From Candidatus Methylomirabilis tolerans (GTDB lineage Bacteria; Methylomirabilota; Methylomirabilia; Methylomirabilales; Methylomirabilaceae), in assembly GCA_019912425.1 (NCBI GenBank), contig JAIOIU010000095.1, positions 1 to 41,054 of the forward strand: 41,054 nt of DNA, written 5' to 3'. Shown piece by piece: positions 30,666 through 39,354 of this stretch (its first letter is position 1; each line of letters begins with the position of its first letter). Under the pieces are notes generated by a model. The model did not search any database. It saw only the letters and a program-made list of their open reading frames with translations, and was not told the origin of the DNA. A program made the translations under genes and the position numbers.

Positions 30666-32012
30666 ATGACCAGCGCGAGACGGAGATACCGATGGGTGTT
30701 GTCGTTCAGCCTCAGCGTGCTCCTGCTGCTGCCAGTATTCGTGGCCGCGGCTCCATTAGCCGAACGGCAGGTTCTGGAGAACGGGCTGACGCTGTTGGTG
30801 AGGAGCAGCCGGGCGCTGCCGATCGTGACCATCACAGTGACCGTGCAAGCCGGTTCTCTGTGGGAGCCGGAGGAGCGTGCGGGGCTGGCCAATCTGACCG
30901 CCCTACTGCTGACGAGGAGCACGACGACTCGGACGGCTGCCCAGATCGACGAGGCGGTGGACTTTATCGGTGCCTCCCTCTCTTCATCCGCTGACCGGGA
31001 TCTGAGTGAACTGCATCTGACCATGCTGAGGAAAGATATACCAAAGGGGCTGGAGTTGCTGGCGGATGTCCTGCTGCATCCAACTTTTGAGCAAGGGGAG
31101 ATTGCCCGAAAGGTGCAGGAGCTGAGGGCCGCGTTACGGAAGCGGCAGGAGGACCCGGGTGAGGTGGCTCAGGAAGTGTTCGATGGGCTGGTCTTTGGCG
31201 GTCACCCATACGGCCGCCCGCTGGAAGGGAGTGAGGCAACCCTCACTACGATTACCAGGGATGACATTGTGGGGTTCCATCGGAATCACTACACTCCGGA
31301 GCGAACCTTTATCACCGTAGTGGGCGACGTCGGCCGAGGCGAGATTACCGACCAGATCCGCGCACTGCTCGGCTCGTGGCCGAAAGGCAAGGGGGCAGTC
31401 GCGAGGGCGACGGCGCCCACGCCGCTTCAGGAGAAGATTATCGTCAAGAAAGTCGATCGAAGCGTGGCTCAGGCGAATATCGTCCTTGGCCATCAGGGCA
31501 TCCGGAGGGACAACCCGGATTTCTACGCGCTGACGGTGATGAACTACATCCTGGGCGGGGGCGGATTTTCTTCCCGATTGGTGGAACGAATCCGTGAGCA
31601 GAAGGGCTGGGCCTATGATGTCAACTCCCAGTTCTCTCCCGGCCTGGAGCGAGGGTCGTTTCAGGTGGCGCTGCAGACGAAGAATGAGTCCGCCGGCCCT
31701 GCGGTGCAGGAGGTCGTACGGGAGCTGAAGCGGATTCGGGAGCAGGGGGTGACCGATCAGGAGCTGGTCGATGCGAAGGCCCACCTTACGGGAAGTTTTC
31801 CGCTTCGGCTTGATACCAACGCGAAGCTCGCCGGGTTGATCTCAGCAGTCGAGTATTATAAGCTGGGTTTGGATTATGCGGACCGTTACCGAACGCTGAT
31901 CGAGGGCGTCGGCAAGGAGGACATTCTGCGGGTCGCGCGTACCTACCTCAGGCCCGAGGGTTACGTCCTGGTCGTCGTGGCTGACCAGGCGAAGGCGGCG
32001 CTTCCCGAGTAG
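30666..32012 (+). CDS. M16 family peptidase, non-catalytic partner
   Basis: A protein of about 448 residues, homologous to the preceding peptidase but with the zinc motif lost (LANLTALLLTRST where HxxEH should be). It keeps the glycine-rich loop (MNYILGGGGFSSRLVERIRE) and the Arg/Tyr-containing C-terminal half used to grip the substrate. A signal peptide follows the chosen ATG (MTSARRRYRWVLSFSLSVLL). The frame is open to a GTG at 30633, but ATG 30666 has GAGGTG nine bases upstream and gives a clean signal peptide. Confidence 0.9.
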   Translation: MTSARRRYRWVLSFSLSVLLLLPVFVAAAPLAERQVLENGLTLLVRSSRALPIVTITVTVQAGSLWEPEERAGLANLTALLLTRSTTTRTAAQIDEAVDFIGASLSSSADRDLSELHLTMLRKDIPKGLELLADVLLHPTFEQGEIARKVQELRAALRKRQEDPGEVAQEVFDGLVFGGHPYGRPLEGSEATLTTITRDDIVGFHRNHYTPERTFITVVGDVGRGEITDQIRALLGSWPKGKGAVARATAPTPLQEKIIVKKVDRSVAQANIVLGHQGIRRDNPDFYALTVMNYILGGGGFSSRLVERIREQKGWAYDVNSQFSPGLERGSFQVALQTKNESAGPAVQEVVRELKRIREQGVTDQELVDAKAHLTGSFPLRLDTNAKLAGLISAVEYYKLGLDYADRYRTLIEGVGKEDILRVARTYLRPEGYVLVVVADQAKAALPE

Positions 32013-32041
32013 AGTGAGATCAAGGTTACGAGAGGCTGCTG

Positions 32042-32791
32042 ATGGTGGAGAATGGCGAAGCATTGACCATCTGGGTGGCCCTGGGAGCCGGGATACTGTC
32101 ATTTCTGTCACCCTGCGTGCTCCCGATCTTTCCCTCCTATCTCTCCTTTGTGACCGGCCTCTCGTTCGGTGAACTGTCGGGCTCAGTGGACAACGTCAAA
32201 ACACGCCGGGCGATCATCCTGAACGCCCTGTGCTTCATCCTCGGTTTTTCTGTGGTCTTCATGTCGTTGGGCGCCTCTTTCAGTCTGTTGGGTCGGCTCC
32301 TGTTTGACTACCAGCAGATTCTCAGAAAGGTTGGGGGCGTGCTGGTCATTCTGTTCGGCCTGTATATTGCCGGCTTCCTCAAGCTCCCGTTTCTTAGTCG
32401 GACGGTCCGGGTCGAGCTGCATGATCGGCCGGCCGGATATCTTGGCGCGTTCATCGTAGGGGTAACCTTTGCTGCCGGCTGGACTCCCTGTGTTGGCCCG
32501 ATCCTGGGCTCCATTCTGCTGTATGCGAGCACGGCTAAGACTGCCTACATGGGGATCCTGATGCTTGGCGCCTACTCGCTCGGCCTCGCCATCCCGTTCT
32601 TCTTAAGTGCCCTCGCCCTCAATCGCTTTCTCAACTATTTTGATCAGTTAAAACATCTGGTACCGATTGTCAGCGCCATCGGCGGAATCTTCCTGGTCGT
32701 TGTCGGCAGCCTCCTGCTCACCAACTATTTCACGCTCCTCTCGACCTACGCGCTCCGCCTGACGCCGCAATGGCTCTGGCAGCGGCTGTGA
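32042..32791 (+). CDS. ccdA: CcdA-type thiol-disulfide electron carrier
   Basis: A 249-residue membrane protein with six or seven helices, the CcdA/DsbD-beta type. The two redox cysteines sit in FLSPCVLPIFPSY (C in TM1) and WTPCVGPILGS (C in TM4). It moves reducing equivalents from thioredoxin across the inner membrane for cytochrome c maturation and disulfide reduction. GAGAGG lies six bases before the ATG. It is the last gene of the envelope run; a secreted cysteine-rich protein lies just beyond on the other strand. Confidence 0.92.
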   Translation: MVENGEALTIWVALGAGILSFLSPCVLPIFPSYLSFVTGLSFGELSGSVDNVKTRRAIILNALCFILGFSVVFMSLGASFSLLGRLLFDYQQILRKVGGVLVILFGLYIAGFLKLPFLSRTVRVELHDRPAGYLGAFIVGVTFAAGWTPCVGPILGSILLYASTAKTAYMGILMLGAYSLGLAIPFFLSALALNRFLNYFDQLKHLVPIVSAIGGIFLVVVGSLLLTNYFTLLSTYALRLTPQWLWQRL

Positions 32792-32812
32792 CGCCGTCCC
32801 CCAAGCGGACCT

Positions 32813-33262
32813 CTACGACGGGGGCCGTTGACACGTTCCTGAGCGCGACGACGCCGGCACCTTGACGCATTGGAGTCCGGGCTTACACCCCACGTTCTTC
32901 GTGACCAGTCCCAGCTTGATCTCTCCGCACCTTCCTCCCTCGTCGCCCTGAGATATCCCGCTACCACCGCCTGAACCGCTCGACGCAGGACCTATACAGA
33001 TTCCCAGTTCGCAGGATGGCCGATCGCTGGGACACATAGACATAGATTGTGCAGATTGTGCATCAAATCCGGGTTGGAAGGACATATTGCACGGCAACCG
33101 CTTGCATTCCTTGAACCAAGGGATCAGCCAATTCTGGCACGTCGTCTCGTTCGAACACTGGCTGTTACTGGTGCACCACGCAAGGACCGGCTGCACACCG
33201 AGCACGATCGACAGGAACGCGCCGATTATCCACGTGATGATCGCTGTACCAATGAAACGCAT
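32813..33262 (-). CDS. Secreted cysteine-rich protein of unknown function
   Basis: A 149-residue protein with a signal peptide (about 1-28, ending PVLA) and 12 cysteines in the mature part. The first five lie in the stretch WCTSNSQCSNETTC to KRLPC. A Gly/Ser linker (about 95-105) and a last block with GCKPGLQCVKV and SGTCQ follow, the latter resembling small disulfide-knot toxins or inhibitors. AAAGGAGG with a four-to-five base spacing makes the start certain. I do not recognise the family. Convergent with ccdA. Confidence 0.75.
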   Translation of the reverse strand: MRFIGTAIITWIIGAFLSIVLGVQPVLAWCTSNSQCSNETTCQNWLIPWFKECKRLPCNMSFQPGFDAQSAQSMSMCPSDRPSCELGICIGPASSGSGGGSGISQGDEGGRCGEIKLGLVTKNVGCKPGLQCVKVPASSRSGTCQRPPS

Positions 33263-33345
33263 TGCAACCTCCTTTTCCGATTGCGGGTCAGTGAGTCAAA
33301 CGCTCAGCTACGCGCGTCATTGCAAGGGAGCGGCCGCGACCTGTA

Positions 33346-33416
33346 ACGAATCGTAACGGGAGGAAACGACTGAAAATGGCAACGCCCTTTGTTGCAATCC
33401 GTTACAACCCGTTACG
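33346..33416. promoter_or_regulatory. Phased GTAACG inverted/direct repeats upstream of the Cys-rich gene
   Basis: GTAACG occurs twice with a 10-base period near 33343-33358, and its reverse complement CGTTAC occurs twice with a 10-base period near 33400-33415; CGTAACGGG (33352-33360) and CCCGTTACG (33408-33416) form a perfect 9-bp inverted repeat. A GCAAC/GTTGC hairpin lies between. This is a good candidate for an operator of a cooperatively bound regulator. Confidence 0.4.
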
Positions 33417-33480
33417 CCCCCTGGATTGCTTTGCCTGCGTCTCGCCCAACAACCTTCTATCGCTGTTTCCTGGGCTTGCG

Positions 33481-34473
33481 CTACTTCTTGACGTATCCAT
33501 TATCGGTAAACCAGCGGACTGCCTCCTCGAGCGCCTGTTCGATCGGCGATTGTGGCAGCCCCAACTCCCGCACAGCTTTGGAGTTGTCGAAGAACATCCG
33601 CCGTTTGGCCATCTTCACCCCCTCTAACGGGATTCGTGGTGGCTTCTTGGTAATGAAATGGGAAAGCCAGTGGTTCGCATAGGCCAGCGGTAGGATCAAT
33701 TGGTATGGTACACGGAGTCTTGGCGGCGGGAGCTGTGCAATCTGTCCCAGGATGGCGAAGAGTTCATGTAGCGTCAGGTTGCTTCGACCGAGGATGTACC
33801 GCTCTCCGACCTGGCCACGTTCGGCGGCGAGCAGATGGCCACGCGCCACATCAGCCACGTCGATGAAATTGAGGCCGGTGTCGATATATGCCGGCATTCG
33901 GCGATTTAAGAAATCGACGATGATCTGACCCGTCGGAGTGGGTTTGATGTCGCGCGGTCCGACCGGCGTGCTCGGGTTGACGATCACGACCGGTAGTCCG
34001 CGAAGGGCGGCCCCTCGCGCCTCTTCTTCGGCCAGGAACTTTGATCGCTTGTAGTGGCCGGTCATCTGGTCAAGGCTGACCGGCGTCTTCTCATTGGCTG
34101 GGGCACCATCTTCCCGGTGGCCGAGCGTGCCGACGGTACTGGTGTAGACAACCCGCCCAACCCCTTCCTCCATGGCGGCTTCCAAGAGATTTCTGGTGCC
34201 GTCCACGTTGACCCGGTAAAACACCTCCGGTGAGGGCTCCCAGAGCGAGTAGTGAGCCCCGACATGGTAGAGCCGCCGGCACCCTTTAATAGCCTGTCGT
34301 AGCGATTCCTTATCAAGGAGATCGCCGAAGGCCAGCTCAATGTCGAGGCCGTTGAGGTTTTGGAGGTCGCTTCCGCGCCGAGCCAGCGCTCGGACGGCAT
34401 GTCCCTCCGAGAGTAACAGCCGGACCACAGCAGTGCCGACGAAGCCGGTCCCTCCCGTGATAAGGGTCAGCAT
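33481..34473 (-). CDS. hpnA: Hopanoid-associated NAD-dependent sugar epimerase
   Basis: A 330-residue extended short-chain dehydrogenase. The NAD site is TGGTGFVGTAVVRLLLSEGH, the active-site pair is Y-x3-K in GHYKRSKFLAEE, and the HpnA-specific text includes HVGAHYSLWEPSPEVFYRVNVDGTRNL and VVYTSTVGTLG. HpnA occurs in hopanoid gene sets and is thought to act in building the side chain. The usual hpn neighbours (squalene-hopene cyclase and others) are not in this window. It lies directly downstream of dnaA on the same strand. Confidence 0.85.
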   Translation of the reverse strand: MLTLITGGTGFVGTAVVRLLLSEGHAVRALARRGSDLQNLNGLDIELAFGDLLDKESLRQAIKGCRRLYHVGAHYSLWEPSPEVFYRVNVDGTRNLLEAAMEEGVGRVVYTSTVGTLGHREDGAPANEKTPVSLDQMTGHYKRSKFLAEEEARGAALRGLPVVIVNPSTPVGPRDIKPTPTGQIIVDFLNRRMPAYIDTGLNFIDVADVARGHLLAAERGQVGERYILGRSNLTLHELFAILGQIAQLPPPRLRVPYQLILPLAYANHWLSHFITKKPPRIPLEGVKMAKRRMFFDNSKAVRELGLPQSPIEQALEEAVRWFTDNGYVKK

Positions 34474-34496
34474 AGCCTGGATGATACGTGACTAGT

Positions 34497-34513
34497 ACCG
34501 TTTAGACAACGGT
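34497..34513. repeat. Small hairpin between dnaA and hpnA
   Basis: ACCGTT (34497-34502) pairs with AACGGT (34508-34513) over a five-base loop. A run of CCCTAAACCCTATACCC-type text (34586-34608), like the other dispersed repeats here, follows before the dnaA stop. Confidence 0.35.
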
Positions 34514-34611
34514 CAATGCGAGAACGTGCGAGGCTGGCCCCAGCCAAAGCGGGGGTACGGGTCATTTGGTAGGTTCCATCCCTTGCCCTAAACCCTATAC
34601 CCTTTCTTTCC

Positions 34612-35989
<1,378 letters not shown>

Positions 35990-35997
<8 letters not shown>

Positions 35998-36250
35998 AAG
36001 AAGCCTCCTTATCTAACCAATTAAATCTACTGAGAAAGTTCTTTGCGAGTCCCAGAGAATCCCTGCCAGACGCAGTTTCTATTATCCACAGATTTATCCA
36101 CAGGTGTGGATAAGGCGTAAACGGTTATCACGCCTCATAAAGGGCAGCCTTCGTTCGACGTTTGGTGAGTTCGAAGGATAAGGTTGCTGTGGAAAAACCG
36201 TATCTCATGTGCGATTACCAGCATTGAGTCACTGAAGAGACGTCTCTTTT
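35990..36250. other. Probable oriC region with DnaA boxes
   Basis: Perfect TTATCCACA boxes occur at 35990-35998, 36082-36090 and 36094-36102, an inverted one at 36105-36113 (TGTGGATAA), and a relaxed-consensus one at 36189-36197 (TGTGGAAAA). Three boxes lie within 32 bases. An A/T-rich stretch (36008-36045) between the first box and the cluster could be the unwinding element. A perfect 14-bp palindrome AAGAGACGTCTCTT (36236-36249) marks the far end. The 490-base gap 35998-36487 has no gene. Confidence 0.7.
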
Positions 36251-36337
36251 AGCCTACCCCAGCACGGCTGTCAAGTCATTTCTAGGCTTGAGAAAATAAT
36301 CATTTGATAGCTGAAGATAGCGGTCCATGAGGCCACG

Positions 36338-36366
36338 TTGACACTGAGAGAAGGGCATGATAACGT
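36338..36366 (+). promoter_or_regulatory. Sigma-70-type promoter for the HemL-like gene
   Basis: TTGACA (36338-36343), 17 bases, TAACGT (36361-36366). The leader then holds two hairpins: TCCGAAA/TTTCGGA (36390-36396 and 36403-36409) and AATCC/GGATT (36418-36422 and 36430-36434). Confidence 0.55.
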
Positions 36367-36487
36367 GCTCTCCGGGATAGGCCCCGAGTTCCGAAAGTGG
36401 AGTTTCGGAGATCGAGAAATCCCCTTTTCGGATTCGAAACCTACGAACTCGAAACCGCTTGTATGACTGTGGTGAAGAGGGCAAAAA

Positions 36488-37855
36488 TTGAAGAAGAGCG
36501 GGGTATCGATCTACGAGCAGTTTCGCCGGATGCATCCTCGTTCTGAGGCCCTGTTCCGTCGAGCGCAGATGACCATTGCGGGCGGCCTGACTCACGATAT
36601 CCGGCACCTTCATCCTTTCCCCATCTATGTAGATCGGGCTCACGGCTCCAGAAAGTGGGATGTCGATGACCACGAGTTGATCGACTACTGGATGGGACAC
36701 GGGGCGCTCATCCTCGGCCATGGCCACCCGACCGTCCAACAGGCTATTGTCGATCAGCTTGGCCGCGGAACCCACTACGGCGCGTGTCACGAGTTGGAGA
36801 TTCAGTGGGCCGAGCAGGTACTCAAACTTATTCCCGGAATCGATCGGGTCCGCTTTGTCGGCTCGGGGACCGAGGCCACACTGCTGGCAATCCGGATTGC
36901 CCGTGCCGTAACGGGTAGAGACAAGATCGTCAAGTTCGAAGGACATTTTCACGGATGGCACGACTATGCGGCGGCCGCAATCCGTCCGCCTTTTGATCGC
37001 CCCATGTCCGCCGGTGTCCCGCAAGGCGTCCTTCACGATATCCTCATCTGCCCACCGAACGATTGGGACGCATTCATGATGTTGACGGCACATCGCAATG
37101 ATATCGCCGGCGTGATCCTGGAGCCGGCCGGCGGCAGTTGCGGCACGATCCCCACCGATCTTGGTTTCCTGAAACGACTCCGGGACTTTACCCGGGCCCA
37201 AGACATCGCGCTGATCTTTGACGAGGTGATCAGCGGGTTCCGCTTGGCCCCTGGCGGCGCGCAGCAGCAGTATGGGATTTACGCCGACCTGACCACGCTG
37301 GCCAAGATTCTCGCCGGGGGGATGCCTGGTGGCGCTGTGGCCGGCCGCGCGCCGCTGATGGATCAGCTGGCCTTCAGGGATGATCAGACCTGGAACCGGG
37401 AGGAGCGGGTGTGGCACGCCGGGACCTTCAACGCTAATCCGCTCTCGGCGGCGGCCGGCACAGCGACACTTCCGCTTCTGGCCGACGGCCAGGTCCAGAG
37501 CAGAGCCGATCGCGCCGGACAGGCGCTGCGGGACGGTATCAATGAAGTGATCGCGCAACTCGGTGCAGACGCCTGCGCCTATGGCGAATCATCGATCGTC
37601 AATCTTTTCCTCCAGCCTCGTCGTCATGCTCTTCTCCTCGACCGACCCGACTCCACAGTCGATCATTGCCTCCTCATGGAGCACCCGAACCAAGAGGCCT
37701 ATCATCAGATGCGCTGTGCGCTGATCCTGAACGGCGTCGATTTTCCCCTCTTTCACGGGTGGGTCTCGGCAGCCCATTCGGATGAGGACATGGAAAAGAC
37801 CATCCGAGCCTTTGAGGCCGCACTTCGGCTGATGCAGGATGAAGGCGCGCTGTAA
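36488..37855 (+). CDS. Class III PLP aminotransferase, glutamate-1-semialdehyde aminomutase-like
   Basis: A 455-residue protein with the HemL fold. GSGTEATLLAIRIARA binds the PLP phosphate, FDEVISGFRLAPGGAQQQYG holds the conserved Asp, and the Schiff-base lysine is K273 in TLAKILAGGMPGGA, the position used by glutamate-1-semialdehyde aminomutase. HemL makes 5-aminolevulinate for haem. Divergence from typical HemL in several places (WHAGTFNANPLSAAAG, a longer N-terminus) and the glycolate-oxidase neighbours leave open a different amino-acid or keto-acid substrate. The start appears to be TTG 36488, with AGAGGG six bases upstream; the first ATG is about 14 codons later and would remove conserved sequence. 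Confidence 0.8.
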   Translation: MKKSGVSIYEQFRRMHPRSEALFRRAQMTIAGGLTHDIRHLHPFPIYVDRAHGSRKWDVDDHELIDYWMGHGALILGHGHPTVQQAIVDQLGRGTHYGACHELEIQWAEQVLKLIPGIDRVRFVGSGTEATLLAIRIARAVTGRDKIVKFEGHFHGWHDYAAAAIRPPFDRPMSAGVPQGVLHDILICPPNDWDAFMMLTAHRNDIAGVILEPAGGSCGTIPTDLGFLKRLRDFTRAQDIALIFDEVISGFRLAPGGAQQQYGIYADLTTLAKILAGGMPGGAVAGRAPLMDQLAFRDDQTWNREERVWHAGTFNANPLSAAAGTATLPLLADGQVQSRADRAGQALRDGINEVIAQLGADACAYGESSIVNLFLQPRRHALLLDRPDSTVDHCLLMEHPNQEAYHQMRCALILNGVDFPLFHGWVSAAHSDEDMEKTIRAFEAALRLMQDEGAL

Positions 37856-37862
37856 AAAAACA

Positions 37863-37955
37863 GTTCATGGTTCAAGGTTCAAAGTTCGAGGTTCGAAGCG
37901 TTGCACGCTGAACCTTGCACGGCAAACCTTGAACGTTGAACCTTGAACCATGAAC
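37863..37955. repeat. Inverted repeat with 20-bp perfect arms (GTTCAAGG family)
   Basis: 37863-37882 and 37936-37955 are exact reverse complements (GTTCATGGTTCAAGGTTCAA and its partner). The arms enclose 53 bases with further GTTCGAGG/GAACCTTG repeats. It lies directly after the aminotransferase stop and its right arm contains the ATG of the next gene. Related text occurs inside copA. Confidence 0.75.
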
Positions 37956-39311
37956 TCGAAACGCCTGGCAGATCGGCTGGCGAGGATCGTCGGAGCGGAT
38001 CATGTCCTGGCGGCGGACTCCTGTGTCCCGTACACCGTCGATGACCGGATCCCAACGGCGGTCGCCTTCCCGGGAGACGCGCAGGAACTCTCCGAGGTTA
38101 TGAAGCTCGCGTCGTCCGACGGGCTTTCGGTCATCCCGTGGGGGAGCGGAACAACGATCGGCCTCGGGGGCATCCCGACAAGGGTCGATCTGGCGGTTGT
38201 GCTCACGCGGCTGAACCGGATCATCGATCATGAACCGGGCGATCTGACGGCGACCTTTCAGGCCGGGATTCCGCTTTGCGACGTTCAGGCCTCTCTTCAC
38301 CGCAGCGGCCAGTTTCTCCCCTTCGATCCCGCACACTGCGACCGGAGGACCATCGGCGGTATCCTTGCCACGAATTCGAGCGGTCCGTCGCGGCACCGGT
38401 ATGGGACCGCTCGAGACCTGGTGATTGGAATTCGCGTCGTCCATGCCGACGGAACCATCACGAAGGGCGGCGCAAAAGTGGTGAAGAGCGTCAGCGGGTA
38501 CGATATGAACAAACTCTACGTCGGTTCGCTGGGGACCCTTGGTATTATCCTTGAGGCGACCTTCAAACTCCATCCGCTGCCCGCTGTAGAGCGAACCTGG
38601 ATCGCATTATTCCAGGCAGGCGAAGGCGCGACCCGCGCGCTGGCCCGGATCCTCCACGCCACCGTCGTCTGCACCAGGATCGAGCTGTTGTCGTCCGGTG
38701 CCGCGCGCTCGATCGGCAGACAGGTTGGCTGTCAGTTTCCTGAGGGAACCGCCGCGCTGGCGCTATCGGTCGGCGGTGTACCTGAGGCGGTGGATGCTCA
38801 GATTGCAGCCATCAGGCAGTTCTGCCGGCAGGAGGGCGCGGCGGCGGAATTCCTCGTAGAGGACCGTACGCAGGATAGCCTGTGGAAAGCCGTCTGTAAT
38901 TTTTCCTCCGTGACCGGCGATGGCCGATATCAGGTGACGCTGAAGGCGAGCGTTTTGCCGACGCACGTTGTCGATACGATCCACTACGGCGAAACACTTG
39001 CCGGACGGCTCGGCCTGGAGTCTGCTGCCATCTCTGAGGCCGGCTGCGGGATCGTCCGGCTGTATTGGACGGGCGCACCGGGTTTGGCGGCTAACGATCC
39101 GATTTCTATCGCAAAAGGGATCGAAGATCTTCGCGACCAGGTCGTACGCCATGGCGGGAGTCTGGTGATCCTGTCGGCGCCGGCGGCGATCAAGGCCGCC
39201 GTCGACGTGTGGGGTCCGGTCGGCAACGCCCTGTCTCTCATGCGGGAATTGAAGCGCCGGTTCGACCCGAACGGGCTGCTCAACCCGGGGCGCTTTGTGG
39301 GAGGAATCTGA
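37950..39311 (+). CDS. glcE: GlcE-like FAD-binding oxidase subunit
   Basis: A 453-residue flavoprotein of the FAD_binding_4 (VAO) family. The FAD part shows VIPWGSGTTIGLGG, TIGGILATNSSGPSRHRYG, and VKSVSGYDMNKLYVGSLGTLGII; the phrase GGAKVVKSVSGYDM is typical of GlcE rather than GlcD. It ends in FDPNGLLNPGRFVGG. With GlcD it would form a glycolate or D-lactate dehydrogenase passing electrons to a third iron-sulfur subunit, not seen here. Its ATG lies inside a repeat arm and no Shine-Dalgarno sequence is visible, so the start is less certain than the gene. Confidence 0.85.
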   Translation: MNSKRLADRLARIVGADHVLAADSCVPYTVDDRIPTAVAFPGDAQELSEVMKLASSDGLSVIPWGSGTTIGLGGIPTRVDLAVVLTRLNRIIDHEPGDLTATFQAGIPLCDVQASLHRSGQFLPFDPAHCDRRTIGGILATNSSGPSRHRYGTARDLVIGIRVVHADGTITKGGAKVVKSVSGYDMNKLYVGSLGTLGIILEATFKLHPLPAVERTWIALFQAGEGATRALARILHATVVCTRIELLSSGAARSIGRQVGCQFPEGTAALALSVGGVPEAVDAQIAAIRQFCRQEGAAAEFLVEDRTQDSLWKAVCNFSSVTGDGRYQVTLKASVLPTHVVDTIHYGETLAGRLGLESAAISEAGCGIVRLYWTGAPGLAANDPISIAKGIEDLRDQVVRHGGSLVILSAPAAIKAAVDVWGPVGNALSLMRELKRRFDPNGLLNPGRFVGGI

Positions 39312-39350
39312 AAGACAGGGTGTTGGGTGTAGGGTTTCGGGTATGGGGTA
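39312..39350. repeat. GGGTGTTGGGTGTAGGG-type short repeat between glcE and glcD
   Basis: A G/T-rich stretch of GGGTGT/GGGTTT/GGGTAT units. Its reverse complement resembles the ACACCC repeats inside copA (25701-25730) and the CCCTAAACCCTATACCC text at 34586-34608. It separates the two glycolate-oxidase genes. Confidence 0.4.
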
Positions 39351-39354
39351 AGTC

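Noticed and set aside
36236-36249. Rho-independent terminator at the AAGAGACGTCTCTT palindrome
   Set aside because: The palindrome has no loop-forming centre in RNA beyond a strained tetraloop and lies in the origin region with no gene ending there; a DNA-binding site is more likely.
36254-37558. 434-residue open frame on the minus strand
   Set aside because: It is antisense to the HemL-like gene, which has all PLP motifs, and the frame runs into the promoter region.
37863-37955. CRISPR array
   Set aside because: The repeated GTTCAAGG units are short, unequal and arranged as one inverted pair without regular spacers; no cas genes are present.
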